Assembly (NCBI GenBank): GCA_023449855.1
Contig: JAEXHR010000117.1
Coordinates: 1 to 28,288 of the forward strand
Direction: 5' to 3'
DNA: 28,288 nucleotides
Origin: Pseudomonadota bacterium
GTDB lineage: Bacteria; Pseudomonadota; Alphaproteobacteria; Rhizobiales; Xanthobacteraceae
The notes under the pieces are model-generated. The model had not been told where the DNA came from. It saw nothing but the letters and a program-made list of their open reading frames with translations, and did no database searches. Positions within the stretch are counted from its first letter, which is position 1; each line of letters starts with the position of its first letter. The position numbers were made by a program, and so were the translations under genes. Below are positions 16,322 through 23,763 of this stretch, piece after piece.

Positions 16322-17050
16322 TCAGGCGATCTCGGGCGCCAGCAGTTCCGCCTTGCGGATCAGTTTCAGGCTCGCCTGCAGACGCAGGCTGCGTTTGCCG
16401 GCGAGCGCAGTGGCTTCGAGCTCGGCGCCTTCGGCATCGCAGGTGCCGGAGAAGCCGATGCCGATCTCATAACCGCCGAATACGGGAACCTCACCGAGCG
16501 ACGGCGTATGCTCCTGATTGAGAATCTCGCCTTTCCACCGGCCGTCGGCAGACGAATAGGAGCCGAGATAATAGAAGGATGCGTCGCCGCCGAGGATCCA
16601 GCCATCCTGCAACAGCATCACGCCGGTAAGGCCGCCATCGATACCATCGAGGGTGCGGAGGTGGATCGAATAGAGACCATTGGCGATACCGCCTTCGCCG
16701 ACCTCGCCCGCCGGCGGCAATTCGCTTTCGTCGAGACTGGTCATCAGCGAGCGAAACGCAGCACCGGGCATCTGCGGCGATCCGCCCTCGAAGCGATAGG
16801 TATCACCGCAGGCGCGGCCGATGACCTTGATGGTCGCGACGTCATGGCCGAGCAGCGACTGATAGCCGGGATCGAAGCAATGACGGCGGCTCTCGATCTC
16901 CGCGAACACCTTGTCGCCTTCGAAGCGATAGGTACCGATATGCGCAAAACCGGAATTGCCGCCGAGCATGGTGCCGCCGCGAACATACATCACGCTGCGC
17001 CCGGGCGCCTCGCCGACGTAATACTCGCATTTGTAAAATCCGGTCCGCAC
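16322..17050 (-). CDS. Tandem GrlR-like (lipocalin-like fold) protein
   Basis: A 242-residue protein made of two related halves. Half 1 has 'GFYKCEYYVG', 'GGTMLGGNSGFAHIGTYRF' and 'FAEIESRRH'. Half 2 repeats this with 'GLYSIHLRTLDG', 'DGWILGGDASFYYLGSYSS' and 'KGEILNQEH'. The 'GxYS ... LGGDxxFxYxGxY' pattern resembles GrlR, a small beta-barrel regulator known from the LEE pathogenicity island. The resemblance is to fold and motif only; no type III secretion genes are near. The start is GTG at 17050 with GGGGA about 8 bases upstream. It lies 66 bases after the Bug gene, same direction. Confidence 0.68.
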   Translation of the reverse strand: MRTGFYKCEYYVGEAPGRSVMYVRGGTMLGGNSGFAHIGTYRFEGDKVFAEIESRRHCFDPGYQSLLGHDVATIKVIGRACGDTYRFEGGSPQMPGAAFRSLMTSLDESELPPAGEVGEGGIANGLYSIHLRTLDGIDGGLTGVMLLQDGWILGGDASFYYLGSYSSADGRWKGEILNQEHTPSLGEVPVFGGYEIGIGFSGTCDAEGAELEATALAGKRSLRLQASLKLIRKAELLAPEIA

Positions 17051-17116
17051 TGACCATTCCCCACTGCGCCAACAGCAATCTAGCCGAAGTTGCGCAATGA
17101 AGAAAAGCGCACCTTG

Positions 17117-18103
17117 TCAGCTTGGAACAATTCCGGCGGCTTTGATCACAGGGAGCAGCCGCATTTCTTCCTTGTCGCGGTAGGCGGTAATATCTGCAGT
17201 TGAGGTCGGGAATGGCTGCGCGCCGAGTTCGGCGTATTTCGCTGCCAGCGCCGGATCTTTCAATGCCTGCACCGACAATTCGTTGATCCTTGCGACGATA
17301 TCCGTCGGCATACCAGCAGGTCCACACACGGCCACCCAGGACGTCAGCTCATATCCGGAGAGGACCTCACCCATCGCCGGAATGTCGGGGATCGCCGGAC
17401 TACGATTGGTCGTCGTCACGGCAAGCGCGCGGACCGCGCCGTCCTTGATCTGCTGCAGCGAGCCCGGAAGATTGTCGAACAGCGAATCGACGCGACCAGC
17501 AAGCAGATCGACCATCGCCGGGTTGCCGCCTTTATAGGTGATGTGCTGCAGATCGATGCCGGCTGCACTCTTCATCATCTCGCCGGACAAATGCAGCGTC
17601 GTACCGATGCCCGGCGATGCGTAGCTGTATTTGCCGGGATTGGCTTTCGCCAGCGCGATGAACTCCTTGAGGTCTTTCACCGGCAGTTCCTTCTTCACCA
17701 CCAGCACATTCGGCAATGTCCAGAGGCCACTGATGAAGGTGAAGTCCCTGCCCGCATGAAACGGCAGCTTGGCGTAGGTGCCGACGGCAATCGCATTGGT
17801 CGCGATCGAGCCCATCCCAAGGCCATAGCCATCGGGCTGCGACTTCGCGACGGCATCGGCACCGAGCACGCCGCCTGCCCCGCCGCGGTTCTCGACGACG
17901 AATTGCTGGCCGGTCAGCTCGGACATCTTTTGGCAGTAGATGCGCGAAAGCGTATCGGTGGCGCCGCCGGCCGCGAAGCCGACAGTGTAGCGAACGCTGC
18001 GGTTCGGCCATGCCGCCTGCGCTTTGGCGACATGCGGTGCGGCAATCGATGCACCGAGCAAGGCCAGCGCGCGGCGACGAGACATGGAAATGCTGGTCGT
18101 CAT
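17117..18103 (-). CDS. Bug/TctC-family substrate-binding protein with a twin-arginine-like signal
   Basis: A 328-residue periplasmic binding protein. Its signal contains 'SRRRALALLGASIAAPHVAKAQA' in two short stretches, with consecutive arginines at 9-11 before a modest hydrophobic core, suggesting Tat export. Mature motifs are 'AWPNRSVRYTVGFAAGGATD', 'VVENRGGAGGVLGADAVA' and 'GPAGMPTDIVARI'. No permease genes adjoin it. A GGGAGAG precedes the ATG, the same ribosome-site string seen for the two Bug/aldolase genes near 7.8-8.9 kb. The GrlR-like gene lies downstream, 66 bases away. Ligand unknown. Confidence 0.9.
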   Translation of the reverse strand: MTTSISMSRRRALALLGASIAAPHVAKAQAAWPNRSVRYTVGFAAGGATDTLSRIYCQKMSELTGQQFVVENRGGAGGVLGADAVAKSQPDGYGLGMGSIATNAIAVGTYAKLPFHAGRDFTFISGLWTLPNVLVVKKELPVKDLKEFIALAKANPGKYSYASPGIGTTLHLSGEMMKSAAGIDLQHITYKGGNPAMVDLLAGRVDSLFDNLPGSLQQIKDGAVRALAVTTTNRSPAIPDIPAMGEVLSGYELTSWVAVCGPAGMPTDIVARINELSVQALKDPALAAKYAELGAQPFPTSTADITAYRDKEEMRLLPVIKAAGIVPS

Positions 18104-18131
18104 GTTTCTCTCCCGTGGATCCGCGCGCCGT

Positions 18132-18154
18132 GATGCCGCAGAAATTGCGGCATC
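18132..18154. repeat. Small hairpin between the MexF-like and Bug genes
   Basis: Nine-base arms (GATGCCGCA at 18132-18140, TGCGGCATC at 18146-18154) enclose a GAAAT loop. It lies 47 bases beyond the pump stop codon on the minus strand and may end that transcript; no T-tract follows in the minus-strand direction, so this is uncertain. Confidence 0.4.
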
Positions 18155-18200
18155 CGGAATTTTTGTGCGCGTGATATTTACGTGAGAGACAGTCTGGGGC

Positions 18201-21200
18201 TCATGTGTGCGTTGTCAACGTGGCGTGCGGGCGCGGCTCGCCGTCGTCATGTGCTCCCGGCGCCAGCGGCGCGTTCTGATCCACCGTGCCTTCGCCATGC
18301 TGAGTGAGCGGGCGGTTGCCCGCCAGGGCACGCAGCAGCACATAGAACATCGGCGTGAAGAAGATGCCGAAGGCCGTGACGCCGATCATGCCCGCGAACA
18401 CCGCAACACCCATCGCCTGTCGCATTTCCGAGCCGGCACCGGTGGAGGTCACCAGCGGCACCACGCCCATGATGAAGGCCATCGAGGTCATGAGGATCGG
18501 ACGCAGACGCAGCCGGCTCGCCTCGATCGCCGCCTCGATGGGCTTTCGCCCGGCGAATTCGAGCTCGCGCGCGAACTCCACGATCAGGATGGCGTTCTTC
18601 GCGGACAGACCGACAAGCACGATCAAACCAATCTGGGTGAAGACGTTGTTATCTCCCTTGGTGATCCAGACGCCGAACATGGCAGCCAGCAGGCCCATGG
18701 GCACGATCATGATGATCGACAGCGGCAATGTCAGGCTTTCGTACTGCGCTGCGAGCACCAGGAACACCAGCAGAATCGCCACCGGGAATACGATCAGCGA
18801 CGAATTGCCGGCGATGATTTCCTGATAGGTCAGTTCGGTCCATTCGAAGCTGATCCCCTTTGGCAGCGTTTCCTTTGCCACACGCGCGACGGCATCCTGT
18901 GCCTGCCCCGTGGAATAGCCCGGCGCAGCACCACCGTTCACGTCAGCAGACAGGAAGCCATTGTAACGCATGGCGCGTTCCGGACCGGCGCTCTCCTTGA
19001 CCCGCAGCAGCGTCGACAGCGGGATCATCTCATTGCTGTCCGAACGGACCTTGAGCTGGCCGATGTCGTCGGCCCGCGCACGATACTTCGCGTCAGCCTG
19101 CACACGCACCGAATAGGTGCGGCCGAACTTGTTGAAGTCGTTCACATAGAGCGAGCCAAGATAGATCTGCATGGTGTCGAAGATCGAGGTCACCGGCACA
19201 TTGAGCTGGCGCGCCTTGGTGCGATCGACATCCGCGTAGAGCTGCGGCACGTTGATCTGATAGCTCGAGAACAGCCCGGCCAGTTCCTTCTGCTGCATCG
19301 CCTTGCCGATGAACGCCTTGGTGGCGTCGTTCAGCGCCTCATAGCCGAGGCCGGCACGATCCTCGATCTGCAGCTTGAAGCCACCGATGGTGCCGAGGCC
19401 GGCAACCGGCGGCGGCGGGAACATGGCGATGAAGGCATCCTGCAAGCCGGCATATTTCTTGTTCAGCGACAGCGCGATGGCATTGCCGGACAGCGACTTG
19501 TCCTTGCGCTCCTCGAACGACTTCAGGCCGATGAAGACGATGCCGGAATTCGACGAGTTGGTGAAACCGTTGATCGACAGGCCCGGAAACTGGATCGCGT
19601 TCTCGACGCCCGGCTCCTTGAGCGCAATATCGCCCATCCTGCGGATCACCTCTTCGGTGCGATCCAGCGTGGCGCCGTCAGGCAACTGCGCAAAACCGAC
19701 CAGATACTGCTTGTCCTGCCCCGGCACGAAACCGCCGGGCACCGCATGGAACAGATAGCCGGTGACACCGACCAGCGCGAGATAGACACCCATGACAATG
19801 GCACGGCGCGAGATCACACGCTTGACGCCGCCGCCATAGGCTTCGGACGAACGCGTAAAGAAGCGGTTGAAGCGGACGAAAAACCAGCCGAGCGTACGGT
19901 CCATGAAACGCGTCAACACATCCTTCGGCGCATCGTGGCCCTTGAGCAGCAGCGCCGCGAGTGCCGGTGACAGCGTCAGCGAATTGAAGGCCGAAATCAC
20001 GGTGGAGATCGCCACCGTCAGCGCGAACTGCTTGTAGAACTGGCCGGTGAGGCCGGTGATGAAAGCCAGCGGTACGAACACCGCCACCAGCACCAGCGCA
20101 ATGGCGATGATCGGGCCCGTCACTTCGCGCATGGCCTGATAGGCCGCGCTCTTCGGATCAAGCCCGCGCTCGATATTGCGTTCGACATTTTCGACCACGA
20201 CGATGGCGTCGTCCACCACGATGCCGATGGCCAGCACGAGACCGAACAGCGTCAGCGCATTCACCGAGAAGCCGAACACATGCATGATGGCGAAGGTGCC
20301 GACCACCGACACCGGCACCGCGATCAGCGGAATGATCGACGCGCGCCAGGTCTGCAGGAACAGGATGACGACCAGCACCACCAGCGCGATGGCTTCGAGC
20401 AGCGTGTGGATGACCGCCTCGATGGACGCACGAACGAATTGCGTGGGGTCATAGACGATGTCGTAGGCGACACCGTCCGGCATGTTCTCCTTCAGCTCCT
20501 TCATCGTCTTGCGGACATTGTCGGAGATCTGGATGGCATTGGAGCCCGGCGACTGGAAGATCGGGATCGCGACGGCAGACTTGTTGTTCAGCAGCGAGCG
20601 CAGCGCATAATCGGCAGCGCCGAGTTCGATGCGTGCGACGTCGCGCAGGCGCACGACCTCGCCATTGTCGCCATTCTTGACGATGATCTCGCCGAATTCC
20701 TCTTCGGTCTGCAAACGGCCCTGCGCATTGATGGAGAGCTGCAGATCGAGGCCAGGCTCATTGGGCGAACCGCCGACCTGCCCCGCCGCCGCTTGCACGT
20801 TCTGCGCACGGATCTCGCGCACCACATCGCCCGGTGACAGACCGCGCTCGGCGACCTTCTGCGGATCGAGCCAGACGCGCATGGAGTAATCGCCAGAACC
20901 GAACAACTGAACCTGGCCGACGCCCTCGATGCGCGCGAGACGATCCTTGACGTTGAGCACCGCGTAATTGCGCAGATAGGTCATGTCATAGCGGTCGTTC
21001 GGCGACAGCAGATGCACGACCATCGTCAGATCAGGCGCGCTCTTGATCGTCGTCACACCGAGCGCGCGGACCTCCGCCGGCAGGCGCGGCTCGGCCTGCG
21101 AGACGCGGTTCTGCACCAGTTGCTGCGCCTTGTCGGGATCGGTGCCGAGGCGGAAGGTGACATTGAGCGTCATACGGCCGTCGGTCGTCGCCTGGCTGCT

Positions 21201-21440
21201 CATATAGAGCATGTTCTCGACGCCGTTGATCTGCTCTTCGATGGGAGTCGAGACCGTTTCCGCGATCACCTTGGGATTGGCGCCGGGATAATTCGCCGTC
21301 ACCACCACGGTCGGCGGCGCAACTTCCGGATATTCCGAGATCGGCAGCGCCGGCATCGCCAGCAGACCCGCCAGGAAAATCACCGCGGACAGCACGCCGG
21401 CGAAAATCGGGCGGTCGATGAAAAACTTTGAGAAGTTCAT
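18201..21440 (-). CDS. MexF/OqxB-like RND multidrug efflux pump
   Basis: A 1079-residue inner-membrane pump of the MexF/OqxB branch of the HAE1 family. The N-terminus 'MNFSKFFIDRPIFAGVLSAV', then 'LPISEYPEVAPPTVVV' and 'ANYPGANPKVIAETV', is highly characteristic of MexF. The proton-relay aspartates are D410 and D411 in 'GIVVDDAIVVVENVER', with the partner lysine in 'GLSAKNAILIVEFAR'. MexF-type pumps export chloramphenicol, quinolones and quorum-sensing precursors in other species; that range is not shown here. The ATG at 21440 is chosen over the longer frame from 21518, which runs into a palindromic repeat. The last 35-40 residues are His- and Gly-rich and charged. No outer-membrane channel gene follows. 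Confidence 0.95.
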   Translation of the reverse strand: MNFSKFFIDRPIFAGVLSAVIFLAGLLAMPALPISEYPEVAPPTVVVTANYPGANPKVIAETVSTPIEEQINGVENMLYMSSQATTDGRMTLNVTFRLGTDPDKAQQLVQNRVSQAEPRLPAEVRALGVTTIKSAPDLTMVVHLLSPNDRYDMTYLRNYAVLNVKDRLARIEGVGQVQLFGSGDYSMRVWLDPQKVAERGLSPGDVVREIRAQNVQAAAGQVGGSPNEPGLDLQLSINAQGRLQTEEEFGEIIVKNGDNGEVVRLRDVARIELGAADYALRSLLNNKSAVAIPIFQSPGSNAIQISDNVRKTMKELKENMPDGVAYDIVYDPTQFVRASIEAVIHTLLEAIALVVLVVILFLQTWRASIIPLIAVPVSVVGTFAIMHVFGFSVNALTLFGLVLAIGIVVDDAIVVVENVERNIERGLDPKSAAYQAMREVTGPIIAIALVLVAVFVPLAFITGLTGQFYKQFALTVAISTVISAFNSLTLSPALAALLLKGHDAPKDVLTRFMDRTLGWFFVRFNRFFTRSSEAYGGGVKRVISRRAIVMGVYLALVGVTGYLFHAVPGGFVPGQDKQYLVGFAQLPDGATLDRTEEVIRRMGDIALKEPGVENAIQFPGLSINGFTNSSNSGIVFIGLKSFEERKDKSLSGNAIALSLNKKYAGLQDAFIAMFPPPPVAGLGTIGGFKLQIEDRAGLGYEALNDATKAFIGKAMQQKELAGLFSSYQINVPQLYADVDRTKARQLNVPVTSIFDTMQIYLGSLYVNDFNKFGRTYSVRVQADAKYRARADDIGQLKVRSDSNEMIPLSTLLRVKESAGPERAMRYNGFLSADVNGGAAPGYSTGQAQDAVARVAKETLPKGISFEWTELTYQEIIAGNSSLIVFPVAILLVFLVLAAQYESLTLPLSIIMIVPMGLLAAMFGVWITKGDNNVFTQIGLIVLVGLSAKNAILIVEFARELEFAGRKPIEAAIEASRLRLRPILMTSMAFIMGVVPLVTSTGAGSEMRQAMGVAVFAGMIGVTAFGIFFTPMFYVLLRALAGNRPLTQHGEGTVDQNAPLAPGAHDDGEPRPHATLTTHT

Positions 21441-21474
21441 GGATGTCTCGTGATTAAAAGAGATCGCGGCCCTG

Positions 21475-21620
21475 CCTTCTCCCCGCATGCTTGCGGGGAG
21501 AAGGTGGCGCGGACGCAATTCGCGACGAATGACTGAGACCCTCCGCAGACTCGCAATCGCGGAGAGGCCCTTTCACCCGCCCGACGTCGCCGGGCATCTC
21601 TCCCCACATATGGGGAGAAG
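21475..21620. repeat. Palindromic repeat element between the MexE- and MexF-like genes
   Basis: The element starts with a near-perfect hairpin of 13-base arms (21475-21487 and 21492-21504, loop TGCT). A weak stem (CTCCGC at 21541-21546 with GCGGAG at 21559-21564) follows. It ends with another hairpin of 8-base arms (TCTCCCCA at 21599-21606, TGGGGAGA at 21611-21618). The two outer hairpins share the CTCCCC/GGGGAG core. It resembles dispersed rhizobial intergenic elements and fills most of the 193-base gap inside an expected two-gene operon. Confidence 0.75.
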
Positions 21621-21633
21621 TTAGAAAGAGCCG

Positions 21634-22854
21634 TCAGTTTGCCGAAGCCGTCTTCGTTTGCGGCAGCGATGCGGAATTCATGGCCACCATTTCCGGCTTG
21701 ATGGTCACGCCGGGACGAACACGCTGCAGGCCGTTGACGACGATACGCTCGCCAGCCTTCAGGCCGCCAAGGATGATCCGCATGCCATCCACCGACGCGC
21801 CAAGCTGCACTTCGCGATACTCGGCCTTGTCCTTGCCATCGACCACCATCACGAACTTCTTGTTCTGGTCGGTGCCGACGGCGCGCTCCGAGATCAGCAG
21901 CGTCTGTTCCGGCTTCGGCTGCCCCATGGAGAGACGGGCGAACTGGCCCGGCATCAGGCGACCGTCGTGATTGTCGAACACCGCACGCACGCGCACAGTG
22001 CCCGAACGCGGATCGACCTGATTGTCGATGAACTGCATCTTGCCCTTGATCGGCGCAGTGTCGGAAATCGTGGTCATCTGCACGGGAATGCGCTCGATCT
22101 CGTTCGGGGTCTTCTCGTCGGCGAGCGTCTTGAGCGCGCGCGACACCACCTGCTCGTCGGCGTTGAAGCTCGCATAGATCGGATTGACGGAGACCAGCGT
22201 GGTCAGAAGCGGGGAGTTCGGACCGGCGGCGATCAGATTGCCGACCGTGATTTCGACCTTGCCGACACGGCCGGACACCGGCGCGCGAACTTCCGTGTAG
22301 CTGAGATTGAGCTGGGCGGTCTTCAGCGCCGCTTCCGTTGCTGCGAGATTCGCTTCGGCCTCATGGAAGGCATTGGAGCGGTTGTCGAGATCGCGCTGGG
22401 TGATGCTCGACGTCGTGAGTTGCTGACCACGGTCGTAGTCGGCCTTGGTGAAGATCAAGCGTGCTCGCGCGGCAGAGACCTGCCCCTGGGCGCGATCGAC
22501 CTCTGCGGCGTAGAGCGCGGGATCGATCTGCACCAAAAGATCGTCCTTCTTCACCAGCGCGCCCTCGCGAAAATGGATCGCCTGGACGGCGCCAGCGACG
22601 CGGGAGCGGATTTCGACCCGCTCGATCGCCTCGAGCCGGCCGGAGAATTCGTCGGACGGCGTGGTCGCCTTGGCCTCGACCAGTGCTACCGAGGCCGGAA
22701 CCGCCGGAGGGGCTGCAGGCGCCTGTTCTGCCTGAGCCGCGAATCCGGCAAGATCCAAGAGAGCGGCGCCGCCGCCCAAGGTCACGGAAACAAGGAAGAT
22801 TCCGGCGCCAAGTGCGATGTTCCGAGCAAGAGAATTGGCCATCGTGAACCCCAT
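21634..22854 (-). CDS. MexE/OqxA-like RND periplasmic adaptor
   Basis: A 406-residue membrane-fusion protein. The N-terminus has an uncleaved or Sec-type hydrophobic segment ('ALGAGIFLVSVTLGGGAALL') without a lipobox cysteine, unlike the adaptor at 12750. The domain order is normal: lipoyl half 'EFSGRLEAIERVEIRSRVAG', an alpha-hairpin at about 115-180 and lipoyl return 'YTEVRAPVSGRVGKVEITVG'. The barrel 'IPVQMTTISDTAPIKGKMQF' and the membrane-proximal domain follow. 'DPRSGTVRVRAVFDN' is typical of MexE. An internal ATG at 22842 with GGGG upstream is an alternative start. It opens the operon that continues to the MexF-like gene across a repeat element. Confidence 0.93.
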   Translation of the reverse strand: MGFTMANSLARNIALGAGIFLVSVTLGGGAALLDLAGFAAQAEQAPAAPPAVPASVALVEAKATTPSDEFSGRLEAIERVEIRSRVAGAVQAIHFREGALVKKDDLLVQIDPALYAAEVDRAQGQVSAARARLIFTKADYDRGQQLTTSSITQRDLDNRSNAFHEAEANLAATEAALKTAQLNLSYTEVRAPVSGRVGKVEITVGNLIAAGPNSPLLTTLVSVNPIYASFNADEQVVSRALKTLADEKTPNEIERIPVQMTTISDTAPIKGKMQFIDNQVDPRSGTVRVRAVFDNHDGRLMPGQFARLSMGQPKPEQTLLISERAVGTDQNKKFVMVVDGKDKAEYREVQLGASVDGMRIILGGLKAGERIVVNGLQRVRPGVTIKPEMVAMNSASLPQTKTASAN

Positions 22855-22971
22855 TTTTATCTCGAAGGACTTGAGAAAGCCCTGTCATTCCAATAGCTAA
22901 GGACAGAAGCACCGCGCCGGCGACCCGATCTCCGGGAATCTTGCTGCGGCGCACATATTCGTAACGCCCGG

Positions 22972-23001
22972 TATAGATGGCCTATCGACATCCAGTGTCA
23001 A
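22972..23001 (-). promoter_or_regulatory. Probable promoter of the MexEF-like operon
   Basis: On the minus strand a perfect TTGACA (-35, 23001-22996) lies 18 bases before TCTATA (-10, 22977-22972). Transcription would begin about 110 bases before the adaptor start codon. The inverted repeat at 23010-23025 lies just upstream of this -35 box. Confidence 0.6.
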
Positions 23002-23013
23002 GGGACTTATCTA
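22985..23013 (+). promoter_or_regulatory. Candidate promoter of the divergent TetR-type gene
   Basis: TCGACA (22985-22990) and TATCTA (23008-23013) are spaced by 17 bases, giving a plausible vegetative promoter. It overlaps the minus-strand promoter of the efflux operon. The inverted repeat at 23010-23025 covers the end of its -10 box, which would suit self-repression. Confidence 0.45.
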
Positions 23014-23025
23014 CTGAACGGTAGA
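23010..23025. promoter_or_regulatory. Candidate TetR-type operator
   Basis: The 16-base inverted repeat TCTACTGAACGGTAGA has 5-base arms TCTAC/GTAGA around a 6-base centre. It sits between the efflux -35 box and the ribosome site of the TetR-type gene. Size and place suit a TetR-family operator; binding is inferred from position only. Confidence 0.5.
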
Positions 23026-23045
23026 AATCTTTGGAGGACCTGGCC

Positions 23046-23633
23046 ATGGCCATGGGACGTCCGCGTGAATTCGACACCGATACGGCTCTCGATCTCGCGC
23101 TGCATGTGTTCTGGCGGAAGGGCTATGAGGGCGCCTCGATGGCTGACCTCACCGAAGCCATGGGCATCACCAAGCCCAGCCTCTATGCGGCTTTCGGCAA
23201 TAAGGAAGAATTGTTCCGCAAGGCGCTGGATCGCTATGTCGACGGCCCCGGCGGCTATTTCCGCACCGGCCTGGACAAGCCGACCGCGCGCGAAGTGGTC
23301 GAGCACATCCTTTATGAATCCGTCGAGGCCGTCACCGACCCGAAAAATCCTGGCTGCCTCGCCGTGCAAGGCGCGCTGTGCTGCGGCGATGCCGCCGAGA
23401 CCATCAAGCAGGAACTGATGGCGCGCCGTTCGAAAGGCGAGAACGATCTGCGCGTTCGTTTCACGCGCGCACTCGCCGAAGGCGATCTGCCTGCAGATGC
23501 CGATGCCGGCGATCTCGCGCGCTATGTATCCGCCATCCTGCAAGGCATGGCCGTGCAGGCAGCAGGCGGCGCGCCGCGCGAGCAATTGCGCAAGCTTGCC
23601 GACATGGCGATGCGCAGCTGGCCGCCTGTATAG
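23046..23633 (+). CDS. TetR-family regulator divergent from the MexEF-like operon
   Basis: A 195-residue TetR/AcrR-type protein. The DNA-binding domain includes 'GRPREFDTDTALDLALHVFW', then 'GYEGASMADLTEAMGITKPS' with the helix-turn-helix at about 33-52, and 'LYAAFGNKEELFRKALDRY'. The C-terminal half has 'NPGCLAVQGALCCGDAAETI', a cysteine-bearing segment common to a branch of TetR regulators that often control oxidoreductase or efflux genes. GGAGG at 23033-23037 lies 8 bases before the ATG, fixing this start over the TTG at 23031. It most likely represses the adjacent efflux operon and itself; the inducer is unknown. Confidence 0.93.
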   Translation: MAMGRPREFDTDTALDLALHVFWRKGYEGASMADLTEAMGITKPSLYAAFGNKEELFRKALDRYVDGPGGYFRTGLDKPTAREVVEHILYESVEAVTDPKNPGCLAVQGALCCGDAAETIKQELMARRSKGENDLRVRFTRALAEGDLPADADAGDLARYVSAILQGMAVQAAGGAPREQLRKLADMAMRSWPPV

Positions 23634-23763
23634 GTGTAATGTTCCCGTGTGACGATTAGTCATCGCGTGCGCAAGCTCTGCCCTTGGCGCGCGCCCACCA
23701 TTCGTCCATGATGCCTGCGGGATTGGGGATGACAGGATGGGACTTCGCACGACGGATTGAGCA

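Noticed and set aside
16322..17050. Evidence of a type III secretion locus from the GrlR-like gene
   Set aside because: No secretion apparatus, chaperone or effector genes lie within the window; the resemblance is limited to one small regulatory fold.
18207..19970. Plus-strand open frame of 587 codons opposite the MexF-like gene
   Set aside because: Antisense shadow of a certain RND pump; composition is artefactual and no domain is visible.
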